A DNA stretch of 64,000 bases from [Mycobacterium] nativiensis (GTDB taxonomy: Bacteria; Actinomycetota; Actinomycetes; Mycobacteriales; Mycobacteriaceae). The notes beneath the pieces were generated by a model that searched no databases, was not told where the DNA came from, and saw nothing but the letters and a program-made list of their open reading frames with translations. Positions 35,339 through 44,246 of this stretch are shown here, piece by piece. The DNA is taken from contig NZ_CP083986.1 of assembly GCF_020172685.1 (NCBI RefSeq), forward strand, positions 813,437 to 877,436, written 5' to 3'. Position 1 is the first letter of the stretch. Each line of letters begins with the position of its first letter. A program made the translations under genes and the position numbers.

Positions 35339-36205
35339 TCAGGATGCGATGCCGAGCCGCTCCGCGACCCGACGGTATAGGTCGAACTGCGCGATCCGGT
35401 ACAGGGGCGTTGCCAGGTCCTCGTAGTAGGGACCCAGGATGCGGGGGATGGCGTCGAGTATCCGCGCGTCCGGGCCGATCAGTACCCGCGGGCTGTTCCG
35501 CTCGACCCCGCGCAGGATGCGGCGCGCAGCCGTGTCCGGGCGAGTCAGTGCGATGAGCTGAAAGCCCCGGTGTATTCGTTCGCGGTCGGCGCCCGCCGTC
35601 CCCCCGCGGGCATTGCGGGCGATGTTTGTCTTGATCCCGCCGGGGTGCACGCAGGTGACCCCGACCGGATACCGTGCGGCGCGCACTTCCTGACGCAGCG
35701 CCTCGGTGAACCCGCGGACGGCGAATTTGGCGGCGTTGTACGCGCTCTGCGACGGGATCCCCAGCAGCCCGAACACTGACGAGACGTTGACGATGTGGCC
35801 GTCACCGGAATCGATCAGATGCGGCAGGAACGCCTTGGTGCCGTGCGCCACCCCCCAGAAGTTGATTCCCATCAGCCAGTCGAAGTCATCCCAGTCCATC
35901 GCGACCACATCGGCGCCGAGCGCCACACCGGCGTTGTTGAAGACGAGGTTGACGGTGCCGAACTGGTCTCGGACGGCATCGGCATGCTCGTACACGGCGA
36001 CCCGGTCGGCCACGTCGAGAGTGAAGGGGACGGCTGGCGCTCCCATCGCCGCGCAGCGGCCGGCGGTGTCGACCACCCTCGCGGTGTCGATGTCTGACAG
36101 CGCCAGCCGTGCGCCACGTTTCGCGAGATTGAGGGCCAGGCTTCGGCCGATTCCGCTGCCCGCCCCGGTGACGACGGCGACCTTACCGGCGAAGTCCTTC
36201 ATCAT
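35339..36205 (-). CDS. Short-chain dehydrogenase/reductase
   Basis: 288 aa; ATG at 36205, with 36202 as an equally good alternative. Classical SDR: TGAGSGIG (13-20), NNAG (90-93), catalytic Ser143, Tyr156 and Lys160 (SAYNAAK), then CVHPGGIKTNIARNARGG. The start overlaps the stop of the upstream flavin monooxygenase by 4 bp, so an alcohol/ketone pair acting with the BVMO is plausible (inference). It is the last gene of the minus arm. Confidence 0.87.
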   Translation of the reverse strand: MMKDFAGKVAVVTGAGSGIGRSLALNLAKRGARLALSDIDTARVVDTAGRCAAMGAPAVPFTLDVADRVAVYEHADAVRDQFGTVNLVFNNAGVALGADVVAMDWDDFDWLMGINFWGVAHGTKAFLPHLIDSGDGHIVNVSSVFGLLGIPSQSAYNAAKFAVRGFTEALRQEVRAARYPVGVTCVHPGGIKTNIARNARGGTAGADRERIHRGFQLIALTRPDTAARRILRGVERNSPRVLIGPDARILDAIPRILGPYYEDLATPLYRIAQFDLYRRVAERLGIAS

Positions 36206-37698
36206 TGCTCAACCCCGGTCAGCTGATACTCCGGCATTTTTACCGAGCGTGTGGAAAGCCAATACCGCCAGGTGAATCCAGACCAGATGGTGCGGTTATA
36301 GCCGTGCTCGTCGAGATACCAGCTCTGACAACCGCCGGTGTTCCACACAGAACCGGCGAGTCGACGCTGCAGTTCCGCGTTGAACTCGTCCTGAGCTTGC
36401 TGCCGCGGTGAGATCGCCTGTGCCCGTGCCGCATCGACAGCCTTGATCACCTGGGCCACGTAGTGGATCTGGGATTCGATCATGAACACCACCGAAGTGT
36501 GTCCGAGTCCGGTGTTGGGGCCGAGCAGGAAGAAGGCATTCGGCATGCCTGCCACCGTGATCCCGCGATGCGCCGCGATACCGTCCCGGTTCCACCGGCT
36601 GACCAGATCCTCGCCGCCGCTGCCCTTGATGTTCAGGTACCGGTACGAGTCGGTGACGTGGAACCCGGTGGCGAAGATGATCACGTCGACCGGGTGTTCC
36701 ACGCCGTCGGCGGTGACGATGGCGTTCGGGGTCACCCGGGTGATGCCGTCGGTGACCAGGGCGGTCCTGGGGTTGTCGATGGCCTTGTAGTAGTCCGCCG
36801 AGCCCAACAGCCGTTTACAGCCGGCCCGATAGTTCGGGGTGAGCTGCTTGCGTACCTGCGGATCCGAGATCTGCCGGCGGATTGATGCCCGGGCCACTAC
36901 CTCGACGGCTTTGAGGAGCCAGGGCCGGCGGTTCATGGCGTAGGCGCCGCCCTCAGCTCCCCAGTACAGGCCGGCCCGTAACCCGGCCCGCAACCCAGGC
37001 AGGGTGGCGAATGCCCGCCGCACGATGCGGGGGAAGGTGACATTGGTGCGCGGCAACACCCAGGCCGGGGTGCGCTGATACAGGTGCAGTTCCCCGACCT
37101 GGCCGACGATCTCAGGCACAAGCTGGATGGCGCTGGCCCCGGTCCCCACCACGGCAACCTTCTTGCCGGTCAACTCGACGTCGTGGTCCCATTCCGCGGA
37201 ATGGAAGGCGGAGCCGGCGAACCCGGCGAGACCGTCGATCTCGGGGATACTGGGGATGTGCAGCGCTCCGGCTCCGGAGATGAGGAACTGGGCGATGTAC
37301 TCCCTCCCGTCATCGGTGAACACATGCCAGCGGAACTCGTCGTCGTCCCAGTGCGCGCGGCTGACGTGCGCGTTGAAGTCGATGTGGGAGCGCAGGCCGT
37401 ACTTGTCGGCGACCCCCTTGAGGTAGTCGAAGATCTCCGGCTGATAGGAGAACAGCTGTCTCCAATCAGGTTTGGGCTCAAAGGAGAACGAGTACAGGTG
37501 CGTGGGGACATCGCAGGCGCAGCCCGGATAGGTATTGTCGCGCCAGGTCCCGCCGACTTCGCCGGCCTTCTCCAGGATGACGAAGTCGACGCCGGCGCGC
37601 TGCAGGGCGATGCCCATGCCCAGACCCGAGAATCCGGTCCCGATGATCACCGCCCGGGTGCGTGTCGGCGGTTGGGCGCCGGGTGCGGACTCGCTCAT
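36202..37698 (-). CDS. Flavin-containing monooxygenase, Baeyer-Villiger type
   Basis: 498 aa from ATG 37698. FAD-binding VIIGTGFSGLGMGIALQRAG (18-37), the BVMO fingerprint FxGxxxHxxxWD as FAGSAFHSAEWD (160-171) and NADPH-binding VVGTGASAIQ (183-192). Type I BVMOs insert oxygen next to a ketone to give an ester. Overlaps with both neighbours (start with the SDR at 37695, stop with the SDR at 35339) show a co-translated set. The open frame running back to 38580 is antisense noise over the SDR gene. Confidence 0.88.
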   Translation of the reverse strand: MSESAPGAQPPTRTRAVIIGTGFSGLGMGIALQRAGVDFVILEKAGEVGGTWRDNTYPGCACDVPTHLYSFSFEPKPDWRQLFSYQPEIFDYLKGVADKYGLRSHIDFNAHVSRAHWDDDEFRWHVFTDDGREYIAQFLISGAGALHIPSIPEIDGLAGFAGSAFHSAEWDHDVELTGKKVAVVGTGASAIQLVPEIVGQVGELHLYQRTPAWVLPRTNVTFPRIVRRAFATLPGLRAGLRAGLYWGAEGGAYAMNRRPWLLKAVEVVARASIRRQISDPQVRKQLTPNYRAGCKRLLGSADYYKAIDNPRTALVTDGITRVTPNAIVTADGVEHPVDVIIFATGFHVTDSYRYLNIKGSGGEDLVSRWNRDGIAAHRGITVAGMPNAFFLLGPNTGLGHTSVVFMIESQIHYVAQVIKAVDAARAQAISPRQQAQDEFNAELQRRLAGSVWNTGGCQSWYLDEHGYNRTIWSGFTWRYWLSTRSVKMPEYQLTGVEQ

Positions 37699-38585
37699 CT
37701 GGGCGCCTCCTGCAATTGGTAGGTGACGCCGGTCATCGCCTCGGATTCCTCCCAGAGTCGTTGCCACAGGTCGTGGCGCTGCGACAGCCGACTCGACGGG
37801 CAGGGCCGCACCGGGCCGCGCGTCTGCCCCAGCCGGGTGGGGCCCCAGTAGGTCGTCGGGTCGGCGTCGGGCGTCGTCGCGGCGAACAGCGTGGAATGCG
37901 CTGCCAGTTCCGGGGAGTGGCCGACCAGCCGTGCGCCCTGCTTGGCGATGAGGTCGAGCAGTGTCTCGGTTCGGGTGAACAGATCGGTGCCCGACACTCC
38001 CGGATGCACCGCATACGAGCGTTGAGCCGACCCGGCCTCGGACAACCGCCGCTGCAGTTCGCGGGCGAACATCAGGTTCGCCAGCTTGGACTGGGCGTAG
38101 GCCAGATTTCGTTGGTAACGCCGGTTCCGGTAGTTCAGGTCGTCGATCCACAGCTTCGGGGTCTGCCGGTGCGCGATCGACGACACGGTTATCACCCGGT
38201 CGCCGATGCGGTCCACCAGCAACCCGGTCAGCGCGAAGTGGCCCAGGTGGTTGACCCCGAACTGAATCTCGAAGCCGTCGTTCGTGCGGCGGAACGGGAC
38301 GTTCATCAGCCCGGCGTTGTTGATCAGCACATCGACGGTGTCTTGTTGCGCGGCGAACGACCGCACCGAATCCAGGTCGGCGAGATCCAGTTCCGCAACC
38401 CGGACGTCGCCGTCGATCCTTTCGGCGATCGTCTGCGCCTTGGCCACGTCGCGGCAGGCCATCACCACGGTGGCGCCCTTGGCGGCGAGCACGCGGGCGG
38501 TGATCGCGCCGAGCCCGCCGTTGGCGCCGGTCACCACGAAGGTGCGGCCATGCTGGTCGGCGATGTGATCGGGATGCCAAGCCAT
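37695..38585 (-). CDS. Short-chain dehydrogenase/reductase (retinol dehydrogenase-like)
   Basis: 296 aa from ATG 38585. SDR motifs TGANGGLG (19-26), LINNAGLM and YAQSK (Tyr163, Lys167) are present, with the FGVNHLGHFALT segment typical of retinol/protochlorophyllide-reductase-like SDRs. It acts on hydrophobic alcohols or ketones in relatives. It lies 4 bp after the methyltransferase stop and overlaps the BVMO start by 4 bp. Confidence 0.86.
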   Translation of the reverse strand: MAWHPDHIADQHGRTFVVTGANGGLGAITARVLAAKGATVVMACRDVAKAQTIAERIDGDVRVAELDLADLDSVRSFAAQQDTVDVLINNAGLMNVPFRRTNDGFEIQFGVNHLGHFALTGLLVDRIGDRVITVSSIAHRQTPKLWIDDLNYRNRRYQRNLAYAQSKLANLMFARELQRRLSEAGSAQRSYAVHPGVSGTDLFTRTETLLDLIAKQGARLVGHSPELAAHSTLFAATTPDADPTTYWGPTRLGQTRGPVRPCPSSRLSQRHDLWQRLWEESEAMTGVTYQLQEAPR

Positions 38586-38589
38586 GGTG

Positions 38590-39357
38590 CTACTGCTTGG
38601 TCGCGACGACGGTCTGTGCCAACCCGTCGACGTGTTGGCGGATGCCGGTGCAGCCGAGATCGGCCAGCAGGCCGGTGATCTCGCGACTGCCGAACCAGCG
38701 CACACCGCTGATGGTGTCCAGCACGGCGCCGCGCGCCGGGGTTCGCGTGCCGCCGGGTATCAACGTCGTCAGGATCACCACTCGCCCGCCCGGCTTGAGC
38801 ACGCGGACCAATTCGCAGACCGTCTGGAACGGTTCGTTGATCAAATACAGCGCGGCAAGGCAACTCACCGCGTCGGCTACCTCGTCGGCGAACGGCAGGT
38901 TCTCGGCGTCGCCGCGCAGATAGGCGACGCATGAGCCGGAGTTGTCGGCGCTGGCGCGGCGCAGCATGGCCGCCGAGGCGTCCAAGCCGACGGCGAGGCC
39001 GTCCGGGGCGACTTGCGTGCCGAACCAACCGGTGAAGTTGCCTGGGCCGCAGCCGATGTCGATGACTGTGGCCCCGGATCGCAGCCCCAGCCAGGAGGCC
39101 ACCCGAGTTCGGTCGGAGTCCCGGCCGGGCGCCTTGAGACCGCTGGCAAGCCTGAAGCCGATCGGGCGGCCGATCTGGTAGCCCGCGGAGTAGAGCCGGG
39201 TGCGCATCATCCGCTGCGCGAGGTTGCGTACCGGCGGCGGGTTGTCGCCGAGCAGGTCGTAGTAGCCGGGGCCCGCGGTGTGGATTCGCCCGTACCGGCC
39301 TGGCTCCAGCAGGTTCAGGGCTCGCCCGGCGGCGGTGGGTTGGGCGGTGAAGGTCAT
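38590..39357 (-). CDS. Class I SAM-dependent methyltransferase
   Basis: 255 aa. Motif I VIDIGCGPGNFTGW, motif II VGLDASAAML, ENLPFADEVADAVSC and post-motif VRVLKPGGRVVILT. The N-terminus (LNLLEPGRYGRIHTAGPGYYDLL) precedes a helical cap common in lipid or quinone methyltransferases. The acceptor is unknown. It lies 23 bp downstream of ephD. Confidence 0.82.
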   Translation of the reverse strand: MTFTAQPTAAGRALNLLEPGRYGRIHTAGPGYYDLLGDNPPPVRNLAQRMMRTRLYSAGYQIGRPIGFRLASGLKAPGRDSDRTRVASWLGLRSGATVIDIGCGPGNFTGWFGTQVAPDGLAVGLDASAAMLRRASADNSGSCVAYLRGDAENLPFADEVADAVSCLAALYLINEPFQTVCELVRVLKPGGRVVILTTLIPGGTRTPARGAVLDTISGVRWFGSREITGLLADLGCTGIRQHVDGLAQTVVATKQ

Positions 39358-39380
39358 GGGGTTCTGCTTTCGTCGTGGGG

Positions 39381-41171
39381 TCAGCCGAGCGAGAACGCCT
39401 TGGCGGCAAGGCGTCCGACCGTGGGGGCGAATCGATGCAGCTGGTATTGCAGCCGGGCTTCGGGCGTCACGGGCACGACCGACTTGTTCTTACGCACGGC
39501 CGTGACAATCTGTTTGGCGACCTTGTCGGCGCTGTAGCCCCGCAGCCGGTAGGCCCGGTCGACCATGGCGAGTTTGTTGGTCGCGTCCCGGTCCGACAGC
39601 CCGGACACCGTCGTGTTGCGAACGATGTTGGTGTGCACCACACCCGGGCATATGGTGCTGACACCGATATGCGTCGCCGCCAGTTCGGCGCGCAGACAGT
39701 CGGAGAACATCAACACCGCCGATTTGCTGGTCGCATATGCGCTCAGTCCCTGCGAGGGGGTGTAGGCGGCCATGCTGGACAGGTTCACGATGTGTCCGCC
39801 GAGTCCGCGGCGCGCCATCGCCGGGGCGAATGCGCGGCAGCCGTTCAGCACTCCGTGCAGGTTGATGTCGAGCACCCGCCGGAACTCGTCGGACGGGGTG
39901 GACAGGAACCGGCCGGCCTGCCCGATTCCGGCATTGTTGATCAACACGTCCGGGACGCCGTGTGTGGCGATGACGTGATCGGCGTGGGCGATGACCGCAG
40001 CCTCGTCGGCGACGTCGAGCCGGTAGGGGTGTGCGACACCGCCGGCCTCGGCGATCAGCTCGGCGGTGTGCTGCGCGGCGGCCAGGTTGACGTCGGACAG
40101 CACGACCTCAGCGCCGTGCCGCGCGAACGCCAGTGCCGTCGCCCGCCCGATGCCGCTACCGGCACCGGTGATCACCAGAAGCTGGTCGTCGAACGGTGCC
40201 CGTGGGGCGACCATTTCGGAGCGGCGCAAGCCGCGCGCTGTCGGTGCCCCGTTGGTGGCGTCGATCAGTTCGGTGGTCGCGGTCGCGAGCAGCTCCGGAT
40301 GAGAGAACGCCAGCCAATGCCCTCCGTGGACTTCCCGCAGCCAGACCTGCGGAGCCCAGGTGTGCTCGTCGGCGTAGCCGGACCGGCGGATCGCGGGGTC
40401 GCGAGTCCCGATGATCACCTGCACCGGCACCTGGGTGTGGCACTCCCGGCGCTGCAGGGGGGAGAGCAGGTTGGCTCGATAGATTCGCAGCCCGTTGACG
40501 ACGTCCTTTTCGAAGGTGGGACCCAGGAAGATCTGATCGGGGTCGGTGCCCTCGGCGCGGGACAGCGCACTGCGCCATCGCTCGCGCCGCGCGACCGCGC
40601 TCAGCGCCACCCGGGGTAGCCACGGCACCGCCGCGACGAATTGGTAGCTCAGCGAAGCCAATTGCGCTGCTACCAACGCCACGTTCTTCGGGGTCGGCCG
40701 GGCCAGCCGATTGCGCGCCCACATCCCCAGGTGCGCGACGCTGGGGCCTGACACCGAGGTGAACGAGGCGATCCGGTGCTGGGCGAACTCGTCACACACC
40801 AGTTCCCACATCGCCACGCTGCCCCAGTCGTGGGCCAGCACGTGTACCGGCTTGTCCGGGCTGATGGCGTCAATCACCGCGCGGTAGTCGCCGGCCAGTG
40901 ACGCCACCGTGAAGTCGCGGTAGCTTCTCGGATTGCTGGACTGCCCGTGGCCGCGGTTGTCGACGCTCACCACCCGGAACCGCTCGGTCAGATGTGGTGC
41001 CACGCCATCCCACATGTGATGCGAATCAGGGAAGCCGTGCATCAGCAGGAGTGTCTCGCCGGCCGGATTGCCCTGTTCGTACACCGCGATCTCGACGTCA
41101 CCGTTGCGGACCCGGCGTGGGACCGATCCGGCGGCGGCCGAATCCGCGCTGGTCATCGTTGTTGTGGTCAT
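39381..41171 (-). CDS. ephD: EphD-like fusion: epoxide hydrolase-like domain plus short-chain dehydrogenase
   Basis: 596 aa from ATG 41171 (M. tuberculosis EphD is about 592 aa). Residues about 20-305 form an alpha/beta hydrolase with LLLMHGFPDSHHMW, the Asp nucleophile in AHDWGSVAMWE (Asp115) and a C-terminal His in HGGHW (His284). Residues about 325-596 form an SDR with TGAGSGIG (334-341), NNAG (411-414), Ser465, Tyr478 and Lys482. EphD has been linked to mycolic-acid metabolism (established for the family). It heads the minus arm and diverges from the COG3687 genes. Confidence 0.9.
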   Translation of the reverse strand: MTTTTMTSADSAAAGSVPRRVRNGDVEIAVYEQGNPAGETLLLMHGFPDSHHMWDGVAPHLTERFRVVSVDNRGHGQSSNPRSYRDFTVASLAGDYRAVIDAISPDKPVHVLAHDWGSVAMWELVCDEFAQHRIASFTSVSGPSVAHLGMWARNRLARPTPKNVALVAAQLASLSYQFVAAVPWLPRVALSAVARRERWRSALSRAEGTDPDQIFLGPTFEKDVVNGLRIYRANLLSPLQRRECHTQVPVQVIIGTRDPAIRRSGYADEHTWAPQVWLREVHGGHWLAFSHPELLATATTELIDATNGAPTARGLRRSEMVAPRAPFDDQLLVITGAGSGIGRATALAFARHGAEVVLSDVNLAAAQHTAELIAEAGGVAHPYRLDVADEAAVIAHADHVIATHGVPDVLINNAGIGQAGRFLSTPSDEFRRVLDINLHGVLNGCRAFAPAMARRGLGGHIVNLSSMAAYTPSQGLSAYATSKSAVLMFSDCLRAELAATHIGVSTICPGVVHTNIVRNTTVSGLSDRDATNKLAMVDRAYRLRGYSADKVAKQIVTAVRKNKSVVPVTPEARLQYQLHRFAPTVGRLAAKAFSLG

Positions 41172-41207
41172 TGCGCTGCTCCGTCCGACCCGAGCCAATA
41201 ATTTGGC

Positions 41208-41238
41208 GGTACCAGCGGTACCAGCGGTACCGAGTACT
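41208..41238. promoter_or_regulatory. Tandem GGTACC repeats upstream of ephD, possible operator array
   Basis: GGTACC occurs at 41208, 41217 and 41226 (9-bp period, unit GGTACCAGC), followed by AGTACT at 41233. Each word is itself palindromic. A related inverted repeat lies at 41489. Reading as a regulator-binding array is inference. Confidence 0.5.
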
Positions 41239-41488
41239 GGAAATCGCACTACTGCTTGACAGAGTGACATATCAGTCCGAAAATTGGAACACTCGGCGGC
41301 GGAAGGGGTCGTGATGCGTCAAGGGTCGAGGCCAGTGCCGAATGTTGCTGATATCGGCGTTCTGATCGGGGATGGGTTCGGTCGCGATCACCTTGGGGCA
41401 GTGGCGATCTCGGCTCTTCCGGCGGCGAACCGGCCCTTGCGCCACCTGGCGAACAGGGATAGTGTGACGCCACTCACGTAGAACTTGT

Positions 41489-41501
41489 AGTACCAGGTAC
41501 T
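41489..41501. promoter_or_regulatory. AGTACC-A-GGTACT palindrome upstream of the COG3687 genes
   Basis: A perfect 6-bp inverted repeat with a one-base centre, 24 bp before the ATG at 41526. It shares the GTACC core with the tandem repeats at 41208-41231, which suggests one regulator for both divergent arms. Confidence 0.5.
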
Positions 41502-41525
41502 GAGTGTTCAAGAAAGGTGGGTGTG

Positions 41526-42404
41526 ATGACCGATCAGGGTTCAGCTGCCGCGGCGGTGGAGCCGGCGACGAAGTATCCGGCGGTCCGACGGATCCGCTTC
41601 CGATTCATGGACGACACCTCGGGAAAGTACTTCGTCGACGACGACATCGTCTTCAGCCACTTCGTGGCCGGGTTGTCCGGTGCCTTTCCGCCGGGGGAGG
41701 AGTCGTTCATCCGCTCGGTCCGCCGCTACGCCGACACGGTGACCGACCCGGTGCTGAAGAAACGGGTGGCCGGGTTCATCGGTCAGGAGTCCGCGCACGG
41801 CCTACAGCATCGCCGGTTGAACGACAAACTCATCGAGTTGGGCTACCCGGTCCGGTGGTGGGATTCGGCGGCCGCCAAGGATCGGCTCACCCGGAGCGAG
41901 CGACGCCTGGGAGCCCAGGTGCACCTGGCGATGACCGCTGCCGCCGAGCATTACACCGCCGTCCTCGCCGAGCGAGTGCTGTCCAGCGACGAACTGCAGG
42001 CGATCCCCGGTGACGCCGAGGTCTGGAATCTGCTGAACTGGCACGCTCTGGAGGAGCTGGAACACAAGTCGGTCGCGTTCGATGTCTACCGGGAGATGGT
42101 CGGTTCCGAATGGACCCGGATCCTGGTGATGGCGTTTATGTTCTCCGCCACCCTGCCCGTCACCGCCGTCACGTTGGCGTACTCGCTATCCCGTGACTCG
42201 CGCGCCCGCCGTCAGCCGCTGCGGCTGATCCGCGAGGCCTACGCGCTGGCTCGCGGGCCGATATTCCGCGGTCTCGGACGAGATCTGGTGAAATACGCCA
42301 GACCCGGGTTTCACCCCGATGACATTGACACGTCGGCCCTGCTGGATCGTTGGCAGCAGCAGCTTTTCGGCGTCGACGGCGCTCTCGTCGATCACCTCAA
42401 GTGA
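41526..42404 (+). CDS. Predicted metal-dependent hydrolase, COG3687 type, paralogue 1
   Basis: 292 aa from ATG 41526 with AAAGG upstream. Conserved acidic/His clusters GQESAHGLQH, AAAEHYT and LEELEHKSVAFDVY look like ferritin-like di-metal ligands, and a hydrophobic helix (ILVMAFMFSATLPVTAVTLAY) follows, so it is probably membrane-bound. The family (PF10118) has no firmly established reaction that I know. It is the most divergent of the three: the GYPVRWWDSAAAKDR region replaces GYPFVRLFTFG of the others. Confidence 0.78.
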   Translation: MTDQGSAAAAVEPATKYPAVRRIRFRFMDDTSGKYFVDDDIVFSHFVAGLSGAFPPGEESFIRSVRRYADTVTDPVLKKRVAGFIGQESAHGLQHRRLNDKLIELGYPVRWWDSAAAKDRLTRSERRLGAQVHLAMTAAAEHYTAVLAERVLSSDELQAIPGDAEVWNLLNWHALEELEHKSVAFDVYREMVGSEWTRILVMAFMFSATLPVTAVTLAYSLSRDSRARRQPLRLIREAYALARGPIFRGLGRDLVKYARPGFHPDDIDTSALLDRWQQQLFGVDGALVDHLK

Positions 42405-42437
42405 CTGACTCCCAACGTGGGTGAGGAGATGCCGGAG

Positions 42438-43310
42438 ATGACTACAAGCCGGGCGGCGACGGAGGAGTACCCAAAGGTGCGCCGGATTCGGTTCCGGTTC
42501 GGTGAACCAGAGCCGATGCGCCACTACCTCGTTGAGGACAACATCGTGCTCAGCCACCTGGTGGCGCTGTTGTCGGCGGTGTTCCCCCCGGGCGAGGAGT
42601 CGTTCATCCGATCGGTGCGGCGCTTCGCCGACTCCGTCACCGACCCCGTTCTCAAGCAACGGGTGGCTGCCTTCATCGGTCAGGAGTCGGTGCACGGCCA
42701 GGAACACCGCCGGCTCAATCAGAAGCTGATCGACATGGGGTATCCGTTCGTGCGGCTGTTCACCTTCGGCCGGGCCAGTTTTCGTCAGCGCGCGATAGAG
42801 CGGATCGAGAAGATGTCGCCGGGATATGCCCATCTGGCGATGACGGCGGCCGCCGAGCATTACACCGCGACGCTGGCCGAGCGGGTGTTGGGCAGCGATG
42901 AGATCCAGGCCATTCCCGCCGATGCAGAGGGGCGACACCTGCTGAATTGGCATGCGATGGAGGAGCTGGAGCACAAGTCGGTCGCGTTCGATGTATACCG
43001 GGCAGCCGGCGGGCCGGAGTGGATTCGCATCGGGGTAATGGCGGCCGCCTACGTCTTCACCATCCCGGTCGTCACCGCCGGAGTGGTGCTGTCGATCCTC
43101 ACCGATCCGCGAGGGTGGCGCCCGATCAGACTGCTGCGCCAGACCCACTACGTCTTTCGGGGACCGCTGCTGCGGGGCCTGATGGCCGACCTGCGCAAGT
43201 ACATGAGACCAGGCTTCCATCCCGACGACATCGACACGACGGCACTGCTGGTGCATTGGCAGCAGGAGCTGTTCGGCGCGGAAGGCGGACTTGTCGATCA
43301 CCTGAAGTGA
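42438..43310 (+). CDS. Predicted metal-dependent hydrolase, COG3687 type, paralogue 2
   Basis: 290 aa from ATG 42438, chosen because GAGGAG lies 9 bp upstream (ATG 42429 would touch that box). Same layout as its neighbours: PPGEESFIRSVRRFAD, GQESVHGQEHRRLN, AAAEHYTATLAERVL, WHAMEELEHKSVAFDVY, a transmembrane-like IGVMAAAYVFTIPVVTAGVV, and a conserved C-terminus RPGFHPDDIDTTALL. It is closest to paralogue 3, indicating tandem duplication. Confidence 0.78.
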   Translation: MTTSRAATEEYPKVRRIRFRFGEPEPMRHYLVEDNIVLSHLVALLSAVFPPGEESFIRSVRRFADSVTDPVLKQRVAAFIGQESVHGQEHRRLNQKLIDMGYPFVRLFTFGRASFRQRAIERIEKMSPGYAHLAMTAAAEHYTATLAERVLGSDEIQAIPADAEGRHLLNWHAMEELEHKSVAFDVYRAAGGPEWIRIGVMAAAYVFTIPVVTAGVVLSILTDPRGWRPIRLLRQTHYVFRGPLLRGLMADLRKYMRPGFHPDDIDTTALLVHWQQELFGAEGGLVDHLK

Positions 43311-43342
43311 CCTATCCACCACGAATTATCAAAGGAGACAAC

Positions 43343-44233
43343 ATGGTTGCAGGCAGGGAAGTGGCGGCGACGAACGGGCCGGAGACCGCGTATCCCAAGG
43401 TGCGCCGGATCCGGTTTCCGTTCGGCGATCCGACACCGATAAACCATCATTTCGTCGAGGGCGACATCGCCTTCAGTCACTTCATCGCGGTGTTGTCGGC
43501 AGCGTTCCCGCCCGGTGAGGAGTCCTTCATCCGCTCGGTGCGACGGTTCGCCGATCAGGTGACCGACCCGGTGCTGAAGAAGCGGGTGGCGGGCTTCATC
43601 GGCCAGGAGTCGGTGCACGGGCAAGAGCACCGCCGGCTCAACGAAAAGCTGATCAATATGGGGTATCCGTTCGTGCGGCTTTTCACCTTCGGGCACGACA
43701 GCCGGCGCGAGCGCCTGGTGCAGCGCATCGAGAACCGGGCGCCGGCCCTGGCGCATCTGGCGATGACGGCAGCCGCCGAGCATTACACCGCGACGCTGGC
43801 GGAACGGGTGCTGACCAGCCCGGAGATCCAGGCGATGGCGCAGGACGCCGAGATTCGCAACCTGTTCAACTGGCATGCCGTGGAGGAACTGGAGCACAAA
43901 TCCGTCGCCTTCGACGTGTACCGGGCGGTCGGCGGGCCAGAACGGCTCCGGATAGCGGTGATGGCGCTGATGTACGGCCTGACCATCCCGGTAGTGGTCG
44001 TCGGCGTGCTGATGTCGATCGCGACTGACCCGCGTGGATGGCGCCCGATCACGGTGTTGCGGCAGACCATCGACATCTTCCGGGGCCCGCTGGTGCGGGG
44101 CCTGATGGCGGATCTGCGCGTGTACATGAAACCCGGGTTCCACCCCGACGATGTCGACACCACAGCGCTGGTGCAGCGGTGGCGTGAGGAACTGTTCGGC
44201 ACCGACGGTTCCCTCGTCGGGCACCTCAAGTAG
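43343..44233 (+). CDS. Predicted metal-dependent hydrolase, COG3687 type, paralogue 3
   Basis: 296 aa from ATG 43343 with AAAGGAG upstream. Candidate metal ligands: Glu89, His92, Glu95/His96, Glu146/His147, Glu181 or Glu182, and Glu184/His185. A hydrophobic helix spans about 204-226. The C-terminus again reads KPGFHPDDVDTTALV. It lies 13 bp before the BVMO start, tying the three proteins to the oxidation pathway. Whether they hydrolyse or oxidise a substrate is not known. Confidence 0.78.
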   Translation: MVAGREVAATNGPETAYPKVRRIRFPFGDPTPINHHFVEGDIAFSHFIAVLSAAFPPGEESFIRSVRRFADQVTDPVLKKRVAGFIGQESVHGQEHRRLNEKLINMGYPFVRLFTFGHDSRRERLVQRIENRAPALAHLAMTAAAEHYTATLAERVLTSPEIQAMAQDAEIRNLFNWHAVEELEHKSVAFDVYRAVGGPERLRIAVMALMYGLTIPVVVVGVLMSIATDPRGWRPITVLRQTIDIFRGPLVRGLMADLRVYMKPGFHPDDVDTTALVQRWREELFGTDGSLVGHLK

Positions 44234-44246
44234 ACCGGGGGAGAAA

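Larger units (their letters stand above)
41172..41525. other. 354-bp divergent intergenic region between ephD and the COG3687 genes
   Basis: No credible gene. It contains a cluster of GTAC-centred words near ephD (41208-41238), a TTGACA word at 41257 and a separate GTAC palindrome (41489-41501) close to the plus-strand gene. It probably holds both divergent promoters and their operators. Confidence 0.6.

Noticed and set aside
36202..38580. Single 792-codon frame suggesting an SDR-BVMO fusion
   Set aside because: Only the last 498 codons are BVMO; the upstream part is out of frame with the real SDR gene at 37695-38585.
41272..41511. Small open frames in the ephD/COG3687 intergenic region
   Set aside because: Frames on both strands lack ribosome-binding sites and protein-like composition; the region looks regulatory.
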